A DNA stretch of 6,798 bases from CAYUKK01 sp964445305 (GCA_964445305.1 CAYUKK010000204.1:1-6798), one strand, 5' to 3'. Positions 1 through 6,619 are shown, numbered from the stretch's first letter. Made by a program: numbers and translations. Notes: generated by a model not told the origin, from the sequence alone.

Positions 1-11
1 GATGAGCAGCT

Positions 12-1247
12 TCATTGGCGACGGCCACGCAGCGAAGCAGCCATCATCTCGATCCTCTTGAGTGAGCGCTTCATCTCGCTCCAGCCATACCAGAGCGCAT
101 AGTCCGGGTTGGCGTGGAAGGTCCCCTGGAAGGAACGCATCCGGTGCTCTAAGAACATGACGAAAAGCTCCTGTTCGATTTCTGTTGGCGCATCATGGAA
201 GGTGAGGAGGTCAGGGAAGGGGTGGGCGTAATTTGCCGGCTGGCGGAGGGTTCCATCTTGGTATAGCCCGGCGACCAGGCGGATCGCCTCGGCCATCAAA
301 CGGTCAACCTCCTTGATCATCTCGTCACCCTTGTCAAGTTCGGCTTTGGCGAAGTTGAGGCTATGACAACGCTGGCAGACGGCAATCATCTTATCCCGCT
401 CTCTTTGCCAACCTTCCTGAGTCAAGCGAGCCACGTCAGCCGCCTTAACGACCTCGAGTCGAGGCGTCGGTTTGCCGGCCGGGTCGAGAACCCCCAAAGC
501 CTGGAGAATAGTGGCCCTATCAGCCGCCCATTGTTTATCCTCGGGCATGGGTAGGCGAACTGCCAGAAAACCCCAGGCTGTCCGGACTTCATGGTTTCCC
601 CCATCCATGTGGCAGGTCTGACAGGTTGGGGCGGCGACGGAATCGGGAAGGGTCTTGTTCTGTTTCAAGAGGTAACGAACGCCATGCTTCGAGCCAGAGT
701 ACATTTCCCACTGGGGGTGGTCGAAGCCCATGTGGCAGGTTTGGCAGGCTTGAGGCTGACGGGCTTCCGTCACCGAAAAAATATGGCGAGTGTGGCAGGC
801 ATCGCAGGAGGCGCGGCCAAAACCTGAACCAGCGGCCTGGAGCTCCTTGATATCCGCTTCTGATTTAAGACCAATCTTGTGGCAACCGCCGCAACCCTTC
901 ATTCCCTCCATCAAGGCAACAGGCTGAGCATGGGCCATCGGCATAGCTTTCATGGCTGCCCAGGCAAAGGCGTGTTTGCCTTTTTTGAACTCGATCACCC
1001 GGGTCTCGTGGCAAAGGGCGCAGGTCTCCGGAGTGGGGATTTTCGCCTTGGCAAAGTCGGTGGATGACTTGTGCTCTTCGCCGTGACAAATGGAACAATC
1101 GACGTCATTTTTGCTGTGTAGGCTCAACTGCCAATCGCTGACAATTTGGGGCGTTATCTTCTTGTGGCATTCGAGGCAAGTCTGACCGGAAAGGCTATAG
1201 TTGAGGGCGATGAGGAAAGCCACGCCCAAAAAAACTTTTGTCCTCAT
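12..1247 (-). CDS. Octaheme c-type cytochrome, hydroxylamine oxidoreductase (HAO) family
   Basis: Complete 411-residue secreted protein. Residues 1-21 form a Sec signal peptide (MRTK, hydrophobic core, SLSG). Eight CXXCH sites start at residues 24, 51, 76, 119, 148, 168, 209 and 291. HAO-family signatures are visible: CDACHTRH.FS (148-158), CQTCHMGFDHPQWEMY.GSKHG (168-189), whose Asp176-His177 resembles the Asp-His pair at the HAO active site, CQTCHM.GGNHE (209-220), and a C-terminal helical part ending with FHANPDY.LWYGW (377-389). Known members oxidise hydroxylamine or hydrazine, or (epsilon-HAO type) reduce nitrite or hydroxylamine; direction is set partly by a tyrosine cross-linked to the catalytic heme, which I cannot place without an alignment (Tyr329, Tyr340 and Tyr383 are candidates). 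It is shorter than classical HAO (over 500 residues). The ATG start has a GAGGTG ribosome site (1252-1257). It lies downstream of the conduit operon with its own promoter. The family is well supported; the reaction is not. Confidence 0.87.
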   Translation of the reverse strand: MRTKVFLGVAFLIALNYSLSGQTCLECHKKITPQIVSDWQLSLHSKNDVDCSICHGEEHKSSTDFAKAKIPTPETCALCHETRVIEFKKGKHAFAWAAMKAMPMAHAQPVALMEGMKGCGGCHKIGLKSEADIKELQAAGSGFGRASCDACHTRHIFSVTEARQPQACQTCHMGFDHPQWEMYSGSKHGVRYLLKQNKTLPDSVAAPTCQTCHMDGGNHEVRTAWGFLAVRLPMPEDKQWAADRATILQALGVLDPAGKPTPRLEVVKAADVARLTQEGWQRERDKMIAVCQRCHSLNFAKAELDKGDEMIKEVDRLMAEAIRLVAGLYQDGTLRQPANYAHPFPDLLTFHDAPTEIEQELFVMFLEHRMRSFQGTFHANPDYALWYGWSEMKRSLKRIEMMAASLRGRRQ

Positions 1248-1288
1248 TTTTCACCTCTGCCTCTTGAAAGAGTTGCTCCTCCTTTCGA

Positions 1289-1300
1289 ATGAGCGCTCAT
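1289..1300. promoter_or_regulatory. Perfect 12-bp palindrome, putative operator for the HAO-like gene
   Basis: ATGAGCGCTCAT is a perfect inverted repeat that begins one base after the -10 element and covers the predicted transcription start (near 1294). Placement and symmetry fit a repressor operator, and the TGAGCGCTCA core resembles sites bound by TetR-family repressors. No regulator gene is in the window, so the binding protein is unknown. The transcript could also fold this as a short 5' hairpin. Confidence 0.5.
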
Positions 1301-1329
1301 CTTATAGCATCCTATGTCTAAGATGTCAA
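1301..1329 (-). promoter_or_regulatory. Sigma-70-type promoter for the HAO-like gene
   Basis: On the minus strand a perfect -35 TTGACA (1324-1329) is followed after exactly 17 bases by TATAAG (1301-1306), one mismatch from the -10 consensus. Transcription would start near 1294, giving a leader of about 47 bases before the ATG at 1247. It lies in the 98-base gap between the two-module cytochrome and the HAO-like gene, which suggests that the latter can be transcribed independently of the upstream operon. Confidence 0.65.
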
Positions 1330-1345
1330 AAAGCTCGGCTGGCGG

Positions 1346-3655
1346 TTATCTCCACGTATAGCCTGACACTTTGCCGCCAAGGTGTTCGATCGAATCAACC
1401 AGGATTTCGGCGATATAGCGGGGATTATGGATATATCCGCACGGTTCTTTCTTGCTGAACTGAAAATTATAAGCGGCCCGGAGCATGGACGCAGTAAAGC
1501 GATAGCCGTTGGCTGGGGAAAGCTCCGCTTGGTCGGCCACGCCGTTGCCATTGGTGTCTTTGAAGAAATAAGGATAAATATGCTCATCGTAAACAATCGG
1601 CGCGCCGATGGCGTTGCCGTAGGCCTGAAGGCGGGCGTAGAGAGTTTCCTCCAGTCCTCTGATTTCATCTTGGAGCGATTCCCTCGTGTTGCCGTCCGCG
1701 TCGTAATCGGGCGTCTGAGCAGGCCGGATGCCTTCGAACTTGAAATTGGCTGGATCGCTCCCGGGACGAGGTTGAGCGATATCCGTCCCGTGACAGAGCA
1801 CGCAATCCGCTTTGGTCGGTTCGACGTGATGGAAAAGGTCGTCGGAAGCGTCACGCCGACGGTTGAAACTCTTCGTTCCAAAATGACAATCGACGCAGTC
1901 GTTGAACAGGCCGTTATGGTTCGGGTAGAGGTTACGTCCCGCATACGACTTTCCTTCAAACTCGTAACCACCCTTAACCTCAGTGCCAAAATAGGAAGCT
2001 GCTGCTGCATAATAATGGATATTGGTAAAGGAATAAGGGCCGGGGCCTTGAGCGATGGACCCGTCGATGGATTTCTTTGATGCCCGACCTTGGTGGCAAT
2101 GGAGGCAAAGGTTAGAACCCCCACCGAGGTCTTTTATGGCACCCGAGGGAAATGAAACAGGCCCAACAGGCCGGAGAAGAGGCGGCAAAGTATGGCAGGT
2201 GACGCAGAGCATGCCGTTGGCTGGCGGGAGGGGGATATCATTTTTCCCGTTCTGGAGAAAATAGGGCAGCCCTTCGGCGGTGTGGCATTTCGCGCAAGTC
2301 GCGGGAACAACTCCACCTGCATCCCAGTGCCTCCAGGCCTCCGAGGAGCCGTCAAAATGACCCTCGTCGGTTCTCGTAAGATGGGCTGAAGCAAAGGAGC
2401 TTGCTGCGTTTGACTTTTGCTCGGGCGCGACTCCGAGACCTTTTTCAACTGGCCCCTCTTGGCTTCGGCGCGGCCATTTTCTGAGTGACGACGCCGTCAG
2501 CAGACTCATTTCGCTTCCCTCTGGCCTGGTCATCGACCCAGCCGTAGCGACGATTGTGACCTGGGAAGCCAGGTCCTCGATGGAATCGAAGAGGAGTTCA
2601 ATGGTGTATTTCCCGTTATGGGCGAAGGAGTTAGGGTCTTTCATGGCTACCTGGTAGTTGTAGGCAGCGCGGAGCAAGCGGGGAGTGAAGCGGTTGTAGG
2701 CGTTGGCAGCAGTCGCCTCCTCCGAGTCGACGATGCCGTTGTTGTTGAGGTCCCTGAAGAAATAGGGATAAGTGTGCTCATCATAGGCGATGGCCGAGCC
2801 CGAAACCTGCTCGGCATAAGCCCGGATAGCGGCGTAGAGGTGCGTCTTGAGCGTTTCGACCTCGTAGAAAATTCCCTCGGTGATGTTGCCGTCGCCATCG
2901 TAATCAACAAGGGAGCCAAAGAAGCGGATATCCTTGGGGTCCTTGACTCCAGGATGACAGGTGTGGCAGGACTCGAGCTCCACCTCAAGGGAATGGGAGT
3001 TATGGCAGGTGGTGCAGCCGTTATACCCCGGAATGTGGACAAAGCGGGCATCGTAGCTCTTTCCTGCGTATTGATATCCGCCCCTGGCCACGGTCCCGAA
3101 CTGGGTTGCTGCCGATGCATAATAATGGATGTTGATAAACCTCAGCCTGGAGCTCACGGTGTCAGCGGAAGCAACGCCAGCGGAGGTGATGGCATCGTCA
3201 ACCGATTTGGTGGACGCCCGGCCCTGATGGCATTCCATGCACATGGCTTCCGGTCCGAGTTCTTTCACCTCGGCGCCGGAAGGAAAGATGACGTTCCTCC
3301 GGCCGTGGACGATGCCTCTCTCCTTGTCCGTATGGCAAGCTTCGCATTCGACAGTCGTGCCCAGGGGAGCTGGATTATCGACGACGTTAGCCGCCGTGCC
3401 ATCTGCCCCCAAGAAATCCCGAAAGCCGGGGGTGCTGTGGCACTTGGCGCAGGTTGTTGGGATGCTCCCCTCGGCATTCCAGTGGATGAAAGCCTCTGCT
3501 TTCTTGTTCGCGTGCGCCGACTTCTCCCAGAGCCGCTGAGCCCGTGACGCCTTGGACTGGATGTCAACCTGGCTGGCCGCCTGAATTCGGGCCAGGACGA
3601 AAGAAAGAGACAGGACCACTACGCCGATGGCAAAAAGAGAGGCTACTTTTCTCAT
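1346..3655 (-). CDS. Secreted decaheme c-type cytochrome with two pentaheme modules and EF-hand-like loops
   Basis: A 769-residue protein starting at the ATG at 3655. An in-frame start at 3694 would overlap the barrel gene and has no ribosome site, whereas 3655 is preceded by AAGGAGG and opens directly with a signal peptide (MRKVASLFAIGVVVLSLSF...). Ten CXXCH sites start at residues 69, 104, 139, 214, 230 and 454, 484, 517, 587, 618: two sets of five with similar spacing. Each module carries the motifs CAKCH, CHQGRAS.KS, NIHYYA.A, a fourth and fifth heme, DYD.DGN, an EF-hand-type loop (302-313 DLNNNGIVDSEE; 700-711 DTNGNGVADQAE), YPYFF, and a helix ending in DSIE.L. A linker (about 370-422) joins them. 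There is no lipobox cysteine, unlike MtrC/OmcA. It follows the barrel gene by 19 bases, so it is inferred to be the extracellular terminal of the conduit. It is not a recognisable MtrC homologue; a periplasmic location cannot be excluded. Confidence 0.85.
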   Translation of the reverse strand: MRKVASLFAIGVVVLSLSFVLARIQAASQVDIQSKASRAQRLWEKSAHANKKAEAFIHWNAEGSIPTTCAKCHSTPGFRDFLGADGTAANVVDNPAPLGTTVECEACHTDKERGIVHGRRNVIFPSGAEVKELGPEAMCMECHQGRASTKSVDDAITSAGVASADTVSSRLRFINIHYYASAATQFGTVARGGYQYAGKSYDARFVHIPGYNGCTTCHNSHSLEVELESCHTCHPGVKDPKDIRFFGSLVDYDGDGNITEGIFYEVETLKTHLYAAIRAYAEQVSGSAIAYDEHTYPYFFRDLNNNGIVDSEEATAANAYNRFTPRLLRAAYNYQVAMKDPNSFAHNGKYTIELLFDSIEDLASQVTIVATAGSMTRPEGSEMSLLTASSLRKWPRRSQEGPVEKGLGVAPEQKSNAASSFASAHLTRTDEGHFDGSSEAWRHWDAGGVVPATCAKCHTAEGLPYFLQNGKNDIPLPPANGMLCVTCHTLPPLLRPVGPVSFPSGAIKDLGGGSNLCLHCHQGRASKKSIDGSIAQGPGPYSFTNIHYYAAAASYFGTEVKGGYEFEGKSYAGRNLYPNHNGLFNDCVDCHFGTKSFNRRRDASDDLFHHVEPTKADCVLCHGTDIAQPRPGSDPANFKFEGIRPAQTPDYDADGNTRESLQDEIRGLEETLYARLQAYGNAIGAPIVYDEHIYPYFFKDTNGNGVADQAELSPANGYRFTASMLRAAYNFQFSKKEPCGYIHNPRYIAEILVDSIEHLGGKVSGYTWR
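1361..2389 (-). repeat. Second pentaheme module of the decaheme cytochrome (intragenic duplication)
   Basis: Codes for hemes 6-10 and loops DYDADGN and DTNGNGVADQAE. It matches the first module (2549-3520) motif by motif: SAH...HW(N/D)...P.TCAKCH, CHQGRAS.KS, NIHYYA.A, YDEH.YPYFF, ML/LLRAAYN, DSIE.L. The NIHYYA motifs are 370 residues apart. At the DNA level only short stretches survive, e.g. GCATAATAATGGAT at 2007-2020 and 3117-3130, so the duplication is old. Confidence 0.85.
2549..3520 (-). repeat. First pentaheme module of the decaheme cytochrome (intragenic duplication)
   Basis: Codes for hemes 1-5 and loops DYDGDGN and DLNNNGIVDSEE. Its fourth and fifth hemes lie close together (residues 214 and 230), whereas their partners in the second module (587 and 618) are further apart because of an inserted segment rich in Arg/Asp (NRRRDASDD). 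Its fifth site reads CHTCH, with an extra His between the cysteines. Confidence 0.85.
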
Positions 3656-3660
3656 GGGGA

Positions 3661-3667
3661 CCTCCTT
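3661..3667 (-). promoter_or_regulatory. Ribosome binding site that fixes the start of the two-module cytochrome
   Basis: AAGGAGG on the minus strand lies 5 bases before the ATG at 3655-3653. It sits in the 19-base gap after the TGA stop (3675-3677) of the barrel gene. The longer reading from 3694 has no comparable site and would place 13 extra residues before the signal peptide. Confidence 0.85.
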
Positions 3668-3674
3668 GCCGATG

Positions 3675-5534
3675 TCATTGCCAGCGGTAACCAAAGGAAA
3701 ACTCGAGCAAGCTGGCCCGGTAATCGTTAAAGCCCGAGATTTTCTCCTTGAAGTCGATGTATCGGTAGGCTGCTTCAGCTATGTATCCGGGTTGGAATGT
3801 TGCTTCCAGGGAGGCTTTGAGTGTGGTCCGGCGAATTTCCCAGGATCCTTTATTGGTGTATGCATTACCGTAGAGTCCAATCTTCCAGTTTTCCTTTAGC
3901 CGGACGACCAACGAAGCGTCAAGCAGGGTCGATTTTCCCTCATAAAGAATTTCCCAAGGAAAGGTACCCGCGGGGCCGGTCCAGAAGGGAGGATAAAAGA
4001 CGTTCCGCGAGGCCCGGTGCTCAACGGAGATACGCGAATACCCGGCCAATGCCTGAATTTTTGAGCCTTGGTAGCCGCCGCGAATACCGAGCTGGTGGCG
4101 GGAAGAGGAGAAGCCCTGGTCGAAAACCTCCGCCTGACTGTCTTGCCAGAGATAATTCCCACTCAGGTTGAAATTTCTCCAGCGGTACCGGCCGGCCACG
4201 CGGATGCGGTCGAAATCCGTGGCTGACATGAGAGTGAAGGGCTCTTGGCTGACGCCGCGCTCGTAATCGAAAGTCACGTCGAGCCCCCGCCAGTCCCATT
4301 TGATGGTGCCGAAATATCCCTGTCGCCGCGTCTCGAACTCGAAGGTTGCCGTTTCCCATCCTTCGAGCTGGCGGGCCTCATAGCGGTAGCCGAGGGTCAT
4401 AGATAGACTGGGCGTGATAAAAGCCTGGAAGCCGCCATCGAGGGCGAGCGTGTCGTAGCCCATGTCCACTGAATTCCTCTCTTCGCCGACGACGAGTTTG
4501 CCCGACTGGTCAAACCTGTGGTAGCGGGCTGCCGCAACGAGAGAGAATCTTTTCCGGAAGAGATAGTGGATGTCGAGTTCGTACATCTGGATATCCCGAT
4601 CAAAAGCACCCTGGCCAGAATAGCTATACTCGAAGATGCGTCCGAGATAATTTCTTCCCGAGGCTCTTTCCGAATAATCCACGTCGACATCGTCCTCAGA
4701 GAGGAATGCTCGGCCGGTAAGGTGGAGGTTAGAAAATGGTCTGGCCGCTATCCTCAAGGCATGAATGAAGGAGGTGATGCTGAGTGGTTGGTTCAGAAAA
4801 TAAAAATTTAGGGAAGTTGGGTAGATGGCCCCGGCTCCACTGTCCGCATATCCGGGTAGAAAAAGGCTGTTTTCGCTCCGGAAATCCCGCCTCCTCTCCT
4901 CAAGGGAGAAGGAATAACGATTCGAACGGATGCTCAACCCGACAGCGATTTCTTTTGCTTCCTCTTCCATCGGCTTTTCGAGCTCGAACTCCACCCGTTC
5001 GATGTCATGCGTCGTGCGGCTTCGGCCATTTCGGGAGAAGCGGTCAAAGCTGAGGAGGAGGTCCACTTTCCTGGTGAGGCTGATGCTGGCGCTTCCAGCG
5101 TCGACCACCCTTTCAAATCCAAAGCTGTGGAGGTCGTAAAGGTCGCCTCCGCCCGGACGGTGGAGGTCCTGGTAAAAATAGGCAGCTTTTTTCCTTTCGT
5201 ACTTCATCGTGTAGCGGCCGTATTTCTGGAGGCCGACAGATAGCGACTCGAAGGGGTCGCCACCAAAATGGGTCATGCGGAAATCCAGCCGGTCAAGCCA
5301 GTGGCGGAGGCCGTTCTCAGGAGAATAGGTCAGGCTGAGGCTATGAAGTCTGGCCCCGCCGCGGAGGTTGATGTCTTCCTTGTACTTGTAATCGGCGCCG
5401 GGTCCGGTCGTCTCGACGAACCGGAAGCCGAAGAGGAAATTGCCCGTGAATCGGCCCTGGCCGGGGGAGGGAAGGGCCAGGCAAAAGAAGAAGGTCGCGC
5501 CGATGAACAGCCCCAAACATTTTTTCTCTTTCAT
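3675..5534 (-). CDS. Outer-membrane beta-barrel of a porin-cytochrome conduit (MtrB/PioB-like role)
   Basis: A 619-residue protein with a signal peptide (residues 1 to about 27, MKEKK, a phenylalanine-rich core, then SPGQG). The mature part has no cysteine and consists throughout of alternating polar/hydrophobic strands with aromatic girdle residues and glycine-rich turns, such as SMTLGYRYEAR and GLDVTFDYERG, ending SLLEFSFGYRWQ. The last strand has a terminal aromatic residue typical of BAM-assembled barrels, one position in from the end. About 593 mature residues at roughly 23 per strand would allow about 26 strands, the number in MtrB; this is an estimate. It lacks the N-terminal CXXC of Shewanella MtrB. 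Identity as a barrel is clear from the pattern; the conduit role rests on its position between two multiheme cytochrome genes. It starts 10 bases after the MtrA-like gene and its ribosome site overlaps that gene's stop codon. Confidence 0.82.
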   Translation of the reverse strand: MKEKKCLGLFIGATFFFCLALPSPGQGRFTGNFLFGFRFVETTGPGADYKYKEDINLRGGARLHSLSLTYSPENGLRHWLDRLDFRMTHFGGDPFESLSVGLQKYGRYTMKYERKKAAYFYQDLHRPGGGDLYDLHSFGFERVVDAGSASISLTRKVDLLLSFDRFSRNGRSRTTHDIERVEFELEKPMEEEAKEIAVGLSIRSNRYSFSLEERRRDFRSENSLFLPGYADSGAGAIYPTSLNFYFLNQPLSITSFIHALRIAARPFSNLHLTGRAFLSEDDVDVDYSERASGRNYLGRIFEYSYSGQGAFDRDIQMYELDIHYLFRKRFSLVAAARYHRFDQSGKLVVGEERNSVDMGYDTLALDGGFQAFITPSLSMTLGYRYEARQLEGWETATFEFETRRQGYFGTIKWDWRGLDVTFDYERGVSQEPFTLMSATDFDRIRVAGRYRWRNFNLSGNYLWQDSQAEVFDQGFSSSRHQLGIRGGYQGSKIQALAGYSRISVEHRASRNVFYPPFWTGPAGTFPWEILYEGKSTLLDASLVVRLKENWKIGLYGNAYTNKGSWEIRRTTLKASLEATFQPGYIAEAAYRYIDFKEKISGFNDYRASLLEFSFGYRWQ

Positions 5535-5541
5535 CGCGTTT

Positions 5542-5546
5542 CTCCT
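5542..5546 (-). promoter_or_regulatory. Ribosome binding site overlapping the upstream stop codon
   Basis: On the minus strand TAGGAGAAACGCG precedes the ATG at 5534. The TAG stop of the MtrA-like gene (5545-5547) shares bases with the AGGAG site, so ribosomes finishing the cytochrome are placed to start the barrel. This suggests translational coupling of wire and sheath. Confidence 0.7.
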
Positions 5547-6402
5547 ATTTCAAGAAGAGAGGGCTCAAGTTGGAGCCATGGATGGCAGTGTGGCAGGAAA
5601 CGCAGTTGGTCGCGTCGGAAGTGAAGCGGCTATGCCAGGCAGGAGCTGCGGCATGGCAACTAAAGCAGAGGTCAGCGCTGTTCTGGAACTTGAGCATGTG
5701 GCGGTTGGGGGAGCCGTGGACTTCGTGGCACACGGTGCATCCCTCGACTCGAGAGGCGCGATGCTCGTAGATGTAGGGCCCACCCTTATCCGTATGGCAG
5801 CGCAAGCACAGCTCATTGGCAAATCCCCCCAGCCGCCCTCGTGAAGAAGGCTCATGGGGGTCATGGCAGGTCGTGCAGGCGAGAATGCCCTCCTGGAGAC
5901 GGTGCCGTTCGTTAAGCTGGAATTCGGCCGAGATATCCTGGTGGCAGAGAGAGCAGCTTTTCTCGGTGCTCGTTGACAAGAGGTTCGAGGAGAGTTTTGG
6001 CTGGTGAAGGGAGTGGCAACTTGTACAATCTAGAGAAGCCTTGGCGTGAGGGCTAGCAAAGTAGCGGGGGTTGTCTTGGGCATGGCAGACCAGGCACCGG
6101 CCGGACTTCTCGGTAGGCTGGTCATTGGGAACAAAGGCGAATATCGTGCCTTTTCCACCTTCCTTAAGGTGTTTCTCAGGTGAACCATGGCAGGATGCAC
6201 AATTTGCACCGACGGCTCCATGGGGAGTGAGCGGGAAAGCATGGCTTATTTCCTCATGACAGGCCACACATGTCTGTCCTTCCGCCGTTTGAGAACGGGA
6301 GCTGGCGGGAGCGCTCGCCATCAGTATCGCGACGGCGCACAGCACCACCGCCATGAGGTGGGCCAAGAATCCTTGCTCTTCTTTTTGATTTCTTAGGTTC
6401 AA
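5545..6402 (-). CDS. Periplasmic decaheme cytochrome c, MtrA/DmsE family
   Basis: A 285-residue protein with an N-terminal hydrophobic export segment (residues about 13-36, LAHLMAVVLCAVAILMASAP) and ten CXXCH sites starting at 45, 68, 103, 126, 150, 176, 199, 222, 246 and 267. At least twelve other histidines (e.g. SHAF, TPHG, SPHAK, DPHEP, YEHR, EVHG, AIHG) are enough for bis-His ligation of all ten. The C-terminal half shows the family pattern LC..CHTDK.GP...EH, GCTVCHEVHGSPN..ML, LCFSCH and CVSCHTAIHGSN. MtrA is about 330 residues, so this is a compact form. The start is a TTG with a strong AGGAGG site; the next ATG (6354) has none. In MtrA the protein threads through the barrel and relays electrons across the outer membrane; the adjacent barrel gene supports the same role here. 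DmsE in a dimethyl sulfoxide system is the closest alternative, but no DMSO reductase gene is present in the window. Confidence 0.9.
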   Translation of the reverse strand: MNLRNQKEEQGFLAHLMAVVLCAVAILMASAPASSRSQTAEGQTCVACHEEISHAFPLTPHGAVGANCASCHGSPEKHLKEGGKGTIFAFVPNDQPTEKSGRCLVCHAQDNPRYFASPHAKASLDCTSCHSLHQPKLSSNLLSTSTEKSCSLCHQDISAEFQLNERHRLQEGILACTTCHDPHEPSSRGRLGGFANELCLRCHTDKGGPYIYEHRASRVEGCTVCHEVHGSPNRHMLKFQNSADLCFSCHAAAPAWHSRFTSDATNCVSCHTAIHGSNLSPLFLK

Positions 6403-6408
6403 TGTGCA

Positions 6409-6414
6409 CCTCCT
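6409..6414 (-). promoter_or_regulatory. Ribosome binding site supporting a TTG start
   Basis: AGGAGG within GAGGAGGTG lies 6 bases upstream of TTG (6402-6400) on the minus strand. No ATG or GTG is at suitable spacing, so the MtrA-like gene most likely starts at TTG, a weak start that could limit output of the first gene. Confidence 0.75.
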
Positions 6415-6420
6415 CGGTGG

Positions 6421-6433
6421 TTCAGCAACTGAA
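6421..6433. repeat. Short perfect hairpin just upstream of the first ribosome binding site
   Basis: TTCAG-CAA-CTGAA (TTCAG-TTG-CTGAA in the transcript) is a perfect 5-bp stem with a 3-base loop, ending 6 bases before the GAGGAGG region. Another stem in the leader is AAGCC-N5-GGCTT at 6519-6533. They may shape the leader; neither is followed by a U-run, so neither looks like a terminator. Confidence 0.4.
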
Positions 6434-6590
6434 AGAAAAATTTCTTGGGGCAGAGAGGAGAAGAGTTGAAGTCGAAGAGGAGTAGAAGGCTGAGCTTCCT
6501 TTCTCTCGCTCGGTGGTAAAGCCCGTCAGGCTTAAATTCCATCGTCAAATTATAGTAATTATATCGATTCTATAAAATCTATAGGTATTA

Positions 6591-6619
6591 TATATAAATA
6601 AAAACCGAGCTCATGTCAA
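6591..6619 (-). promoter_or_regulatory. Probable promoter of the conduit operon
   Basis: A perfect -35 TTGACA (6614-6619 on the minus strand) is followed after 17 bases by TATATA (6591-6596). A perfect TATAAT is also present (6587-6592), but at a 21-base spacing that is too long. The elements lie at the edge of a 60-base block with 17% GC (6541-6600), much more AT-rich than the genes. Other TATA-like words in that block (e.g. near 6566-6574) make the exact start uncertain. Confidence 0.55.

Larger units (their letters stand above)
6403..6584 (-). other. Long untranslated leader of the conduit operon
   Basis: If transcription starts near 6584, as the promoter predicts, about 180 bases precede the first gene. 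I see no open reading frame of note in it, two short stems (6519-6533, 6421-6433), a purine/pyrimidine-biased stretch (6450-6506), and no match to a riboswitch class that I recognise. It could host post-transcriptional control, but this is inference. Confidence 0.4.

Noticed and set aside
1276..1285. Second ribosome-site-like AAAGGAGGAG in the leader of the HAO-like gene
   Set aside because: No ATG, GTG or TTG follows at a usable distance, and the GAGGTG nearer the ATG at 1247 suffices.
1327..1378. Possible terminator after the two-module cytochrome (GGCGG/CCGCC arms and a T5 run on the minus strand)
   Set aside because: The loop between the arms is 28 bases, the arms lie across the stop codon, and the T-run is separated from the stem and overlaps the -35 region.
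1318..2124. A 268-residue minus-strand frame overlapping the cytochrome gene
   Set aside because: It is out of frame with the heme-containing reading, has low-complexity Ser/Thr/Arg-rich composition, and would run through the promoter of the next gene.
2618..3547. A 309-residue open frame on the plus strand
   Set aside because: It lies entirely opposite the two-module cytochrome gene, has no recognisable motifs or signal peptide, and is explained as an antisense shadow of a GC-biased gene.
1346..3655. Naming the outer cytochrome MtrC, OmcA or OmcB
   Set aside because: Heme spacing, duplicated modules, calcium-type loops and lack of a lipobox do not fit MtrC/OmcA, and I cannot confirm a specific Geobacter orthologue from sequence alone.
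3656..3694. Upstream start for the two-module cytochrome at 3694
   Set aside because: It overlaps the end of the barrel gene, lacks a ribosome site, and puts 13 polar residues ahead of a normal signal peptide; the ATG at 3655 has AAGGAGG in front.
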